A DNA stretch of 38,482 nucleotides from Lachnospiraceae bacterium. GTDB lineage: Bacteria > Bacillota > Clostridia > Lachnospirales > Lachnospiraceae. Positions 8,003 to 15,665 of this stretch are shown here, piece after piece; the stretch's first letter is position 1; each line of letters opens with the position of its first letter. The DNA is taken from the NCBI GenBank assembly GCA_022792835.1, contig JAAWBT010000039.1:1-38482 (forward strand). Direction: 5' to 3'. Made by a program: the position numbers and the translations under genes. The notes under the pieces were generated by a model. It did not search any database and was not told the origin of the DNA. It worked only from the letters and a program-made list of their open reading frames with translations.

Positions 8003-8914
8003 ATGGAAGTGAACAAGAATCTGAAAAAAGGCTATGGCATCACACCTGCAGCGAGGACCATCTGGAATGCAGATGAGACCTACAACAAAAAGGGAATGGA
8101 GACTTATCTGACCTGGCTTTTGGACAATGGAGCTCAGTCTTTGTCAATCGTGGGTTCCACCGGTGAGAACATGGCTATGAACGAGGAGACTCAGAAGGAA
8201 GTGCTGGGACATGTGGCCAGCTTTATCGACGGACAGGTTCCGCTGATCGGCGGAACGGGAAAATACGATACCTGCACAACTCTGGAGCTGAGCAAATTTG
8301 CAGAGGAAGCTGGATATGACGCACTGCTGGTGCTGCTTCCCTTCTACTACACTCCTCATAAGAAGGCAGTGCTGCAGCATTACCGCAATTTGAGAAAAGA
8401 ACTGAGTGTGCAGATGTACATCTACAACAATCCCTGGTTCGCGGGCTACGAGTTAAATACTCCCGAGGTTCAGGAATTGATCGCAGACGGCACCATCCAG
8501 GGAATCAAGGCAGCCCACGGCGATCCCAACAGAGTCCATGATCTGAAGTATTACATGGGAGACAAGATCACCGTATTCTACGGACATGATTACTGTGGTC
8601 TGGAAGCCTACTGCGCAGGAGCAGACGGATGGCTGTCAGGACTTCCGGCAATTCTTCCCAAGCAGTGCCGTGCAATCCAGGATGCCGTAGAGGCGAAGGA
8701 TCTGGATGCGGCAAGGAAGGCTCAGAACAATATCATTCCTTTCCTCAACTACTTCCTGTACGACAAGGAAAACGGAGTGCCCCATTGGCTGGAGATCTGC
8801 AACTATACGCTTACGGCCCAGGGCTTAAATGTGGGACTTCCCAGAAGACCTGCCGGCGATCTGGACGACGCCAACAAAAAGAAAATCGAAAAACTTCTGG
8901 CAGATATGGATTAA
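8003..8914 (+). CDS. DapA-superfamily class I aldolase/lyase, substrate unknown (lyase-1)
   Basis: A 303-residue member of the dihydrodipicolinate synthase / N-acetylneuraminate lyase superfamily, a TIM barrel forming a Schiff base with a 2-oxo acid. Schiff-base lysine K169 in GIKAAHGD and catalytic Tyr141 in MYIYNNP are present. The GTTGE loop is GSTGEN, and the Ser-Arg-Thr motif that binds aspartate semialdehyde in true DapA is replaced by WFAGYEL. Lysine biosynthesis is therefore unlikely; a retro-aldolase on an unusual 2-oxo acid is inferred. AAAGGAG precedes the ATG. It has its own promoter flanked by paired operators and follows the Liv transporter and an aminotransferase. Confidence 0.88.
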   Translation: MEVNKNLKKGYGITPAARTIWNADETYNKKGMETYLTWLLDNGAQSLSIVGSTGENMAMNEETQKEVLGHVASFIDGQVPLIGGTGKYDTCTTLELSKFAEEAGYDALLVLLPFYYTPHKKAVLQHYRNLRKELSVQMYIYNNPWFAGYELNTPEVQELIADGTIQGIKAAHGDPNRVHDLKYYMGDKITVFYGHDYCGLEAYCAGADGWLSGLPAILPKQCRAIQDAVEAKDLDAARKAQNNIIPFLNYFLYDKENGVPHWLEICNYTLTAQGLNVGLPRRPAGDLDDANKKKIEKLLADMD

Positions 8915-8940
8915 TCTGCTGGTTACCTTGCCACAAAGGG

Positions 8941-8996
8941 GCCGTGATCTTTCAAAGATTACGGCTCCTGCCGCATCGGGCCCCCCTTGGCAGGAG
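8941..8996 (+). other. Two adjacent stem-loops after lyase-1
   Basis: Stem 1 pairs 8941-8950 with 8956-8965 (one G-U); stem 2 pairs 8965-8972 with 8989-8996. Neither is followed by a U-tract, so this is not a clear intrinsic terminator. It may stabilise the 3' end or act as a Rho-type end. Confidence 0.45.
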
Positions 8997-9034
8997 AAGA
9001 GGATAGATTTATGATACTCAGGAATTAACAAAGA

Positions 9035-9063
9035 TTGACTCCTGTCAACAGTTCATATATAAT
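9035..9063 (+). promoter_or_regulatory. Promoter of GntR-2
   Basis: TTGACT (9035-9040), 17-base spacer, TATAAT (9058-9063). Confidence 0.75.
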
Positions 9064-9111
9064 TGTTAGTATTATACCTTAAATTCTGAGAAATCATGTA
9101 GGATAAGACAT

Positions 9112-9807
9112 ATGAGAGAAATTCAGAGGATATCAATCACAGACGCGGTAGTGGAAAATGTGAAAGAATTAATTGAATCCGGAGAGTACGAGCCGGGGCA
9201 GAAGCTTCCAACGGAGGCGAAGTTGTGCGAAATGCTGGGTGTCAGCCGCACCAGCGTCCGGGAAGCCTTCCGGGTGCTCCAGGCGCTGGGGTATGTGGCA
9301 ATCAAAGCCGGGAAAGGCGCTTTTGTGGCGGAAAAAAAGCCGAGTCAGGGAGAAAAAACCCTTTGGTATGAGGCAGATAATGCGAAATTTTCGGATTTCA
9401 TGGAAGTCCGTTACGCGCTGGAACCCTTGGGGGTCCGTCTGGCTGTGGAACGGGCATCAGAAAAGCAGATTGCAGAGCTTTCGGAAATCCACGATTCTTT
9501 TGTGAAAGCAAATGTAGGACATGACATGGCGAAGTTGATTATGCTGGATGAACTTTTTCATACGAAGATTATGTCCTACACAAGAAATCCTCTGCTGGTC
9601 AACATCAACAAACAGCTCCTGGAAAATTTCCGCGTATACCGGGGAGAGTCGTTTATGAACAGCGAAATATATGGAAATGCAGTCATTCCTCATGGAAGGA
9701 TTCTCCAGTGTTTTGAAAATCATGATCCAAAGCAGGCGGTCCTGGAAATGCAGCGCCATCTGGATATTACCAATGAGGATATGCTGCAGCTGCATAAAAT
9801 GAAATAG
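9112..9807 (+). CDS. GntR-family regulator, FadR/FCD type (GntR-2)
   Basis: A 231-residue regulator. The winged helix is at about 5-75, with GVSRTSVREAFRVLQALGY as recognition region and the wing IKAGKGAFV. A FCD domain follows (about 90-225), in which Asp/His residues such as those in LDELFHTKIM are typical metal-binding positions. It is clearly paralogous to GntR-3 at 11588: LMLDELFHTKIMSYT-like, NKQLL and FRVYRGESF blocks are shared almost exactly. It lies directly downstream of lyase-1 with its own promoter and is followed at 27 bases by an unknown gene with which it may be co-transcribed. Target sites are not obvious. Confidence 0.92.
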   Translation: MREIQRISITDAVVENVKELIESGEYEPGQKLPTEAKLCEMLGVSRTSVREAFRVLQALGYVAIKAGKGAFVAEKKPSQGEKTLWYEADNAKFSDFMEVRYALEPLGVRLAVERASEKQIAELSEIHDSFVKANVGHDMAKLIMLDELFHTKIMSYTRNPLLVNINKQLLENFRVYRGESFMNSEIYGNAVIPHGRILQCFENHDPKQAVLEMQRHLDITNEDMLQLHKMK

Positions 9808-9834
9808 CATAGATTTAAAGGGAGGAAAGTAATC

Positions 9835-11277
9835 ATGGGTATTCGTGGAGTTTTAGGGAACCAGCCATATCACACATCAGGGCAGATACGGAGCGGCTTT
9901 GGCGCTCCTCCAATTGAATGTAAGTCTGTATATGAAGCGGACCCGACAGCAGTTATCCGAAAAGAAGCGGACGGGATTGTGGCAAAATCCTATTATACGG
10001 AAGAGGAAGCCTTGTGGAACCAGTACATGAAACAATACCGGGATTCTTTAAAAATCGTGGACGGAAAACTGGAGGTGAACGGCGACCCCCGTAACGTTCT
10101 GTTGGGAAAAGTTTCGGGAGAAGAACTGGAACAGTATCGGCTAAAGCTGGAGCAGGAAGGTATTGGGGACGAGATAGACTGGCGTGGAGTGGAAGCCGAT
10201 TTTAAAAAGATGGATGTGAATCTTGACAATGCGGGCCATCTGAATACTAAGATTGACTACATTGCCTCCCGCTATGCCGTCTTAAAAGACAGGATTGAAA
10301 AAAATTATTCTGGTGATGAAAAGGAGCAGCAGCTATCCAGGCTCAATGAGATAATGGACAGCGCCAAGAAAACAATCGTGGATTCTTACAGTGATTCCGT
10401 TGGAAATTTCTATGAGGAATACGGGTATTCCGGAGCAAAAGCAGAGTTATCGGAAAGTCTGTCAAAAGGGATTGATCAGAGAATCTCTCAATATGAGGAC
10501 CATTTGCAGAAAAGTGAGTCCTACGCTGGCCTGGGCGATACGACAGCAAAATGGTTACAACAAGATGACGGCTATATGGCAGCGCGCCTTCGGGAAGACA
10601 TGGCCGCCTATGGCGGTAGGTCAGCACAGATAGAGGAGACAGGTTATACCCTTCAGGATCTGGAGGCAGCCGGGGGGTATGCAGCAGAGTGCAGAGAAAG
10701 GCTGGATAATCAAGGGACATTTTGGTCAGACAATGAGCAGCGCATGGGATTGGATCTGGCTGTCCAGGGAATGAAAACCGATTATCTGACAAAGCAGGGG
10801 AACTTAAGCGCAACTATGCAAAGTCTTTTACAGGATACCTTCCAAAATTATAAAGACAAATATGTAGATTTGCTGGAACAAATGCTTAAGGAAAAGGCCG
10901 CACATTTTAATACCCCAATGAAAACCAGTGTTGACCGGCAGGAAATAGCGGCGGTTTACGAGTATACCATGAATCAATACCGCCAATCAGAGGATATTCT
11001 GGACGCCTTTACCAAAGGCGCCAAACGCGCACAGTCGATCTTTGAGTCAAACTTTTCCGACAGGGCGGGAGCCCCTGGAAGCTATTCGGCAAAATATGAG
11101 TGGGACAATTTTTTTGAGCAATCCCAATATACAGGTATCGCAAAAGACAATACGATGTATGAAGAGTATAGAAAATCAATCAGCCGCTTTATCCAGAGTT
11201 TAGAATCTGATGACAATAAAAAGATTCACCTGCTTTTCAACAGCTCCGGGGATTATGAGTTGAATCTTTTTGCGTAA
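9835..11277 (+). CDS. Uncharacterised helix-rich 480-residue protein
   Basis: Not recognised. GGGAGGAAAG precedes ATG 9835 at good spacing. The protein is hydrophilic, with no signal peptide and no membrane segment, so it is probably cytosolic unless exported by a non-classical route. The N-terminus is Gly-rich (GIRGVLGNQPYHTSGQ); the rest alternates charged helix-forming stretches (for example around residues 130-185 and 335-400) and is rich in Tyr, Asp, Glu and Lys. No Cys-based metal site or nucleotide-binding motif is apparent. It follows GntR-2 at 27 bases and is closed by an intrinsic terminator, so GntR-2 and this gene likely form a two-gene unit. Its base composition is somewhat more AT-rich in appearance than the transporter genes (not computed). 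Confidence 0.8.
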   Translation: MGIRGVLGNQPYHTSGQIRSGFGAPPIECKSVYEADPTAVIRKEADGIVAKSYYTEEEALWNQYMKQYRDSLKIVDGKLEVNGDPRNVLLGKVSGEELEQYRLKLEQEGIGDEIDWRGVEADFKKMDVNLDNAGHLNTKIDYIASRYAVLKDRIEKNYSGDEKEQQLSRLNEIMDSAKKTIVDSYSDSVGNFYEEYGYSGAKAELSESLSKGIDQRISQYEDHLQKSESYAGLGDTTAKWLQQDDGYMAARLREDMAAYGGRSAQIEETGYTLQDLEAAGGYAAECRERLDNQGTFWSDNEQRMGLDLAVQGMKTDYLTKQGNLSATMQSLLQDTFQNYKDKYVDLLEQMLKEKAAHFNTPMKTSVDRQEIAAVYEYTMNQYRQSEDILDAFTKGAKRAQSIFESNFSDRAGAPGSYSAKYEWDNFFEQSQYTGIAKDNTMYEEYRKSISRFIQSLESDDNKKIHLLFNSSGDYELNLFA

Positions 11278-11396
11278 CCAGGAAACAAAGAAGGGGGGAT
11301 GTTTACAGCACAAACCGCTCCTTCTCTGAATAGCAGGAAATCATTCTGGCTGATAGGATCCATTAGTGTTATTAATTAAAATATAAGAAAACAGAG

Positions 11397-11433
11397 AAAA
11401 GGCTGAAGTCAAAAAGGGACTTCGGCCTTTTTT
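11397..11433 (+). terminator. Intrinsic terminator after the unknown gene
   Basis: A 14-bp stem (11397-11410 with 11418-11431, one G-U pair) followed by TTTTTT. The 310-base gap 11278-11587 otherwise contains the GntR-3 promoter. Confidence 0.88.
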
Positions 11434-11478
11434 CTGTCTCTGATTGTGCAATCTTTTTATCCGGAGATATTTTACAAC

Positions 11479-11507
11479 TTTACAATTGTATGACTATAAT
11501 ATATAAT
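11479..11507 (+). promoter_or_regulatory. Promoter of GntR-3
   Basis: TTTACA (11479-11484), 17-base spacer, TATAAT (11502-11507). ATTGTATGA occurs in the spacer (11485-11493) and again overlapping the start of transcription (11508-11516). Confidence 0.8.
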
Positions 11508-11523
11508 ATTGTATGATGACATA
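11485..11523. promoter_or_regulatory. Candidate autoregulatory operator of GntR-3
   Basis: ATTGTATGA is directly repeated 23 bases apart. The second copy continues as TATTGTATGATGACATA (11507-11523), which matches 15 of 17 bases with the reverse complement of 12408-12424 in the promoter of lyase-2. A shared site at the regulator and the neighbouring lyase points to GntR-3 as the binding protein. Confidence 0.6.
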
Positions 11524-11587
11524 TTTATAGAGAGGAAAATGAGACACTTCCATCTGCAGAAGGCCGAATATAAGGGGGGAACATGAG

Positions 11588-12301
11588 ATGAAAGAAATTC
11601 AGAGAATATCTGTTACCAATATGATTGCAGAAAATATTCGGGAATTGATTGAAACGGGGAACTATCTTCCGGGGGAAAAATTACCGACAGAAGCCGGCTT
11701 TTGTCAGATGTGGGGGGTCAGCCGCACCAGTATCCGGGAGGCGCTCCGGATTCTTCAGGCATTGGGATATGTGGTCATCAAACCAGGAAAAGGAGCGTTT
11801 GTGGCCGAGGAGCCCTTCTCACAAAAGCAGAAAGATTGGTATGAAACAGAAAATGCGGAGTTTTCTGATTTTATGGAAGTGCGCTTTGCCATTGAGCCGC
11901 TGGCAGTGAGGCTTTCTGTGGAGCGGGCGGCGCCCAGGGAAGTAGCGGAGCTTTTTGAGGTCCACCAATCCTTTATCCGCGCAAATGAAACCCATGATCT
12001 GACGAAAATGATCATGCTGGATGAGCTTTTTCATACAAAAATTATGTCGTATACGAAAAATCCGTTGTTGATTGCAATTAATAAACAACTCTTAAACCGT
12101 TTCCGCGTGTACCGTGGGGAATCTTTCACCAACAGTTATGTTTACAATAACGCGGTGCAGCCTCATGAAAAGATCCTTCAGTGCTTTTATTTGAAGGATG
12201 CCAAAACTGCTGTTTTGGAGATGCAGCGGCATCTGGAGATTACAGACGAAGATATGAGGCGGATTCATGGGAAACAAGTCATGGATTTAAGGAAGTCTTA
12301 A
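11588..12301 (+). CDS. GntR-family regulator, FadR/FCD type (GntR-3)
   Basis: A 237-residue paralogue of GntR-2 with the same order: winged helix (about 5-75, GVSRTSIREALRILQALGY) and FCD domain (about 88-225, with MLDELFHTKIM and FRVYRGESF). The start at 11588 follows GGGGGGAACATGAG. It is probably the local regulator of lyase-2, aminotransferase-2 and the polar amino acid transporter, because its promoter and the lyase-2 promoter share an operator half-site. Its stop codon overlaps the ATG of a 25-codon reading frame, suggesting coupling. Confidence 0.92.
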   Translation: MKEIQRISVTNMIAENIRELIETGNYLPGEKLPTEAGFCQMWGVSRTSIREALRILQALGYVVIKPGKGAFVAEEPFSQKQKDWYETENAEFSDFMEVRFAIEPLAVRLSVERAAPREVAELFEVHQSFIRANETHDLTKMIMLDELFHTKIMSYTKNPLLIAINKQLLNRFRVYRGESFTNSYVYNNAVQPHEKILQCFYLKDAKTAVLEMQRHLEITDEDMRRIHGKQVMDLRKS

Positions 12302-12378
12302 TGGCACGAATAACGAAAATGTCTAAAAAAATCCGGGATAAAAACAAAAAAGAAGCAAAATCTACAAAAAACTCTTGA
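12301..12378 (+). CDS. Possible 25-residue Lys/Arg-rich micropeptide
   Basis: ATG 12301 shares its A with the GntR-3 stop codon and is preceded by AAGGAAG five bases upstream, a good ribosome site. The peptide is very basic (MARITKMSKKIRDKNKKEAK, then STKNS) and ends at a TGA inside the -35 box of the next promoter. No family is recognised. It may be a real coupled small protein or just a chance frame. Confidence 0.35.
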   Translation: MARITKMSKKIRDKNKKEAKSTKNS

Positions 12379-12402
12379 CAAATCGACGATATATGATAAT
12401 AT
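12375..12402 (+). promoter_or_regulatory. Promoter of lyase-2
   Basis: TTGACA (12375-12380), 16-base spacer, TAATAT (12397-12402). Confidence 0.7.
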
Positions 12403-12407
12403 TTAAA

Positions 12408-12434
12408 TACGACATCATACAATAGGATGTCGTA
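12408..12434. promoter_or_regulatory. Palindromic operator at the lyase-2 transcription start
   Basis: Perfect inverted repeat TACGACATC (12408-12416) and GATGTCGTA (12426-12434) with a 9-base centre, placed just after the -10 box, where a bound dimer would block initiation. Confidence 0.75.
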
Positions 12435-12457
12435 AAAATAAGAAAGGACTTGAGAAT

Positions 12458-13378
12458 ATGAATCCTGTAGTTGAAAAGTATGGAAAGATTTTATTGCCGT
12501 TGATCACTCCCTATGATGAGAACGAAGAAGTGGATTATGGGAAGTATGAAGAGCTGATCAATTATGTGATCGAGAAAGATGTATGCGACTCACTGATTGT
12601 TACGGGGACAACCGGTGAAGCCTCCCTTCTGACCTTTGAGGAGAGAGTGAAACTGCTTAAGACAGCAGTAAAGGCTGCGGCGGGAAGAAAGCCTGTGATT
12701 GCCGGAACTGGCTGCGCTTCTACAAAAGAAACGATTGCTTTGACAAAAGAAGCAGAGAAACTGGGAATCGAACTTTGCCTGGTAGTTGCTCCTTTTTATA
12801 ACAAGCCGACTCAGGAAGGCCTTTACAATCATTATAAGAAGCTGGCAGAGAGCGTAAAGACAGACATCCTTCTGTACAACATTCCCATTTTTGTGGGAGT
12901 AAATCTGGATCCGGAGACTGTGGCTAAATTGGCTCCCATGAAGAATATTGTCGGAATCAAAGACGAGGCGGGGATCAATCCCACTCAGGTCACGGACTTC
13001 TTTATGGCGACAAAGGATATTGATCCTGATTTTGCCGTATACAATGGCGACGACGTCATGCTGCTTCCCACTATTGTACAGGGCGCCATGGGCATCGTAA
13101 GCGGCGGCGCTCACATTTACGGACATGAGATCCGGGCGATTTTTGAAGCTTTTGAGAAGGGGGACAATGCCAAGGCAAAAGAAATTTTTGACCGTCTGTA
13201 TGAGTTCTGCAAATCTTGTGGCCAGAACGGAAGGATTCTTCCGAATTCGATTATCCGTCCGGCCATTGAGGCAGTGTCCGGCGTGAAGCTGGGGCCGGCG
13301 AGAGGTCCTCTTGCTCCGGCCACAGAAGAAGAGTTGGAAGTGACCATGGGAATTTTGAAGGCGCAGGGTAAGCTGTAG
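12458..13378 (+). CDS. DapA-superfamily class I aldolase/lyase, substrate unknown (lyase-2)
   Basis: A 306-residue TIM-barrel enzyme nearer to canonical DapA than lyase-1: GTTGEAS loop, FYNKPTQEGLY, catalytic Tyr140 in LYNIP and Schiff-base lysine K168 in GIKDEAG. However, where DapA has Ser-Arg-Thr after the tyrosine loop to hold aspartate semialdehyde, this protein has Ile-Phe-Val. Its position between a GntR regulator and an aminotransferase plus transporter argues for catabolism of a 2-oxo acid rather than lysine synthesis. AGAAAGGAC precedes the ATG. Genuine 4-hydroxy-tetrahydrodipicolinate synthase remains possible but less likely. Confidence 0.88.
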   Translation: MNPVVEKYGKILLPLITPYDENEEVDYGKYEELINYVIEKDVCDSLIVTGTTGEASLLTFEERVKLLKTAVKAAAGRKPVIAGTGCASTKETIALTKEAEKLGIELCLVVAPFYNKPTQEGLYNHYKKLAESVKTDILLYNIPIFVGVNLDPETVAKLAPMKNIVGIKDEAGINPTQVTDFFMATKDIDPDFAVYNGDDVMLLPTIVQGAMGIVSGGAHIYGHEIRAIFEAFEKGDNAKAKEIFDRLYEFCKSCGQNGRILPNSIIRPAIEAVSGVKLGPARGPLAPATEEELEVTMGILKAQGKL

Positions 13379-13383
13379 AGGAT

Positions 13384-13433
13384 AAAAGCCGCTGCCGACA
13401 GGCACGGAGAAGGAACTGGGAGCAGCGGCTTTT
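13384..13433 (+). terminator. Stem-loop terminator after lyase-2
   Basis: Perfect 12-bp stem (13384-13395 with 13422-13433) starting AAAA and ending TTTT, with a 26-base loop. The downstream aminotransferase would then depend on read-through or a promoter I could not define with confidence between 13434 and 13514. Confidence 0.75.
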
Positions 13434-13514
13434 CATTTTGGGCAGACGATCTGCATACAGCAGTATGGTTTGCGGGATAACTATGATAAATGGCAGTGGT
13501 GCTGGGAGGATGTC

Positions 13515-14687
13515 ATGAAGATTACAGAAAATCCTTACGTTTCAAATGTGGCGAAGGTGATTCAGGGCTCAAAGACCAGATATTTGACGGAGCTGGCGTC
13601 GCAGTATGGGGATGCAATTTCCTTTGCAGTGGGCGAACCGGACTTTACGACTCCGGGACACATTATAGAGGCAGCGGCCAAAAAGCTCCTGGAGGGAGAG
13701 ACCCATTATGCGCCCAATCCGGGAATTTACGAACTGCGGCAGGCAATTGCAGAGGAATATAACCAGAAACATCCGAAGCAGCGCCTCGGCGCGGCCAATG
13801 TGGTTGTCACCAATGGGACGCAGGAGGCAAATCTGCTTGCAATGATGGCGGTCTTAAATCCGGGGGATGAGGTGCTGGTTCCGACACCCAATTATATTTC
13901 TTACATTCCGCAGCTTTTGATGCTCCACGTAAAAGCTGTATTTGTGGAGACTTATGCTGAAAACGGATATGAGATTACGGCAGAGGCCATTGAGGGAGCC
14001 GTCACGCCAAGGACCAGGGCAGTTATGCTGAATTCCCCATGCAATCCCACGGGAACTGTTTTGAGCAGGGGAACGCTGGAAAAGGTAATCGCAGTGGCGA
14101 AAAGGCATAAGCTTGCGATTCTCAGCGATGAGACTTATTCCGAGATTGTATATGAGCCTTTTACCAGTATTTTGGATGTGATGGAATTGGACGAGAGTCT
14201 CTTTTATTGCAGCGGATTTTCAAAATCCTATGCCATGACCGGCTGGAGGCTTGGATATACCATCACGACGGAAGAGACTGCGCTGGCCATCCGTTATCTC
14301 CATGAGAACAGCACGTCCTGCAGCAACACCGCTCTGCAGTATGGGGCTTTGGAGGCAGTCAGAAACGGGGCGGAGGATGTGGAGTATATGCGCCGGAAAT
14401 ATGAAGACAGGCGGAATTTGATTTGTTCACTGCTTGATGAGATCAGGCCGCTGTCTTATGTTCTTCCAAAAGGGGCGTTCTATGTATGGGTGGATATCCG
14501 GAAGACGGGACTTTCTTCCATGGATTTCGCAGACCGTCTTCTGAAGGAGACACATACAGTAATTGCACCGGGAACTGCTTTTGGTGAAGCAGGGGAAGGG
14601 TTTATCCGTTTGTCTTATGCGACCAGTGAAGAGAAGATTGAAGAGGGGTTGAAACGGATTGGAAACTTCGTGAAAACTTTGAGATAG
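13515..14687 (+). CDS. Class I/II PLP-dependent aminotransferase (AT-2)
   Basis: A 390-residue fold-type I aminotransferase. Visible motifs are AVGEPDF, YAPNPGIYELRQAI, NSPCNPTGTVL, the LSDETY aspartate and Schiff-base lysine K237 in GFSKSYAMTGWRLGY. The ATG at 13515 is preferred because GGGAGGATG lies just upstream; the longer frame adds an atypical Trp/Cys-rich leader. It is similar in layout to AT-1 but clearly diverged, so the two probably handle different amino acids. The polar amino acid transporter starts 50 bases after its stop. Confidence 0.92.
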   Translation: MKITENPYVSNVAKVIQGSKTRYLTELASQYGDAISFAVGEPDFTTPGHIIEAAAKKLLEGETHYAPNPGIYELRQAIAEEYNQKHPKQRLGAANVVVTNGTQEANLLAMMAVLNPGDEVLVPTPNYISYIPQLLMLHVKAVFVETYAENGYEITAEAIEGAVTPRTRAVMLNSPCNPTGTVLSRGTLEKVIAVAKRHKLAILSDETYSEIVYEPFTSILDVMELDESLFYCSGFSKSYAMTGWRLGYTITTEETALAIRYLHENSTSCSNTALQYGALEAVRNGAEDVEYMRRKYEDRRNLICSLLDEIRPLSYVLPKGAFYVWVDIRKTGLSSMDFADRLLKETHTVIAPGTAFGEAGEGFIRLSYATSEEKIEEGLKRIGNFVKTLR

Positions 14688-14737
14688 ATTTGGAAACGGC
14701 AGTGAGATTATTGTAATTTTAGAAGGAGGAAGAGGCT

Positions 14738-15574
14738 ATGAAAAAATTATTATCAGCATTACTGGCAGTCACGATGCTGTCCATGCTCTTTGCCGGCTGC
14801 GGAGGCGGCAAGGATTCTTCGGATGGGGCAGCCGCCGCGGATCAGCTCAGTACCATTTTGGAAAACGGGAAAATGGTTGCGGCCATTGAGGCGGGAAACG
14901 AGCCCTGGGCTTACGCTGATACGGATACCGGGGAGTATACAGGCTTCAGCATTGACCTGATTTCCGGATTTGCAGAAGCAATCGGCGTGGAAATCGAATT
15001 TATGCCCCTGGAATTTTCCGAGATGATTCCGGCTGTACAGGCAGGAAAAGCAGACATTGTCGCTTCCAATATCTCCAGGACGACGGCCCGGGCGGCAACT
15101 GTGCTCTTTACAGATGCCATCGGATATGATAACTGTGTTGCAGTGGTGAGGTCTGACAGTGGACTCACAAGCACCACGGAGCTGGATGTGCCGGAAATTA
15201 CGATTACGGCTCCTGCAGGCAATATCTATGAAGAAATGGCTTATGAAAAATTCCCCAATGCGACAGTCAGTGCGTTGGCCTCTACCAGTGATGCCATCGC
15301 GGCTTTGAAGGCGGGACGTGCAGATGCGTATCTGACCGATACGATTCAGGCGTACAAGCTTTTGGACACTGACGATACGCTTACGATCCTTCCGGAGACC
15401 TTGGATTCTGACACGGTTGCCTATGCGCTGGATCTGGATGTCAACAGCTATACGCTGAGAGACGCATTCAACACTTACCTCAAGGTGATCAAATTGAACG
15501 GAACTTATAATGAGCTTTACAATAAGTATTTTGGTGTTGACTGGGTTCCGTTGATGGGTGAGTATGGCGCATAA
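14738..15574 (+). CDS. Polar amino acid ABC transporter substrate-binding lipoprotein
   Basis: A 278-residue type II periplasmic-binding protein (SBP_bac_3 family). Lipoprotein signal with lipobox FAGC (Cys21), then a short Gly/Ser tether. Ligand-binding landmarks are GNEPWAYAD and TGEYTGFSIDLISGFAEAIG (about 50-75), the segment FMPLEFSEMIPAVQAGKADIV (about 88-108) and the second-lobe block AALKAGRADAYLTD. AGAAGGAGG precedes the start. It delivers an amino acid to the two permeases downstream; the ligand is not predictable. Confidence 0.94.
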   Translation: MKKLLSALLAVTMLSMLFAGCGGGKDSSDGAAAADQLSTILENGKMVAAIEAGNEPWAYADTDTGEYTGFSIDLISGFAEAIGVEIEFMPLEFSEMIPAVQAGKADIVASNISRTTARAATVLFTDAIGYDNCVAVVRSDSGLTSTTELDVPEITITAPAGNIYEEMAYEKFPNATVSALASTSDAIAALKAGRADAYLTDTIQAYKLLDTDDTLTILPETLDSDTVAYALDLDVNSYTLRDAFNTYLKVIKLNGTYNELYNKYFGVDWVPLMGEYGA

Positions 15575-15601
15575 TTAGAATCACTCATGCTGGAATAGGG
15601 A

Positions 15602-15635
15602 TCCCGGACCGTCGGCAGACGCTGTCCGGGACTTT
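15602..15635 (+). terminator. Stem-loop attenuator between binding protein and permease
   Basis: Perfect 8-bp GC-rich stem TCCCGGAC (15602-15609) with GTCCGGGA (15624-15631), then CTTTT. Same position and likely same role as the stem-loop in the Liv operon. Confidence 0.6.
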
Positions 15636-15665
15636 TCAGAGAGTGGATGGGTTAGGAGTGTATAT

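Noticed and set aside
12458-13378. Lyase-2 as the lysine biosynthesis enzyme DapA
   Set aside because: The Ser-Arg-Thr motif for aspartate semialdehyde is missing and the context is catabolic; no other lysine-pathway gene is adjacent.
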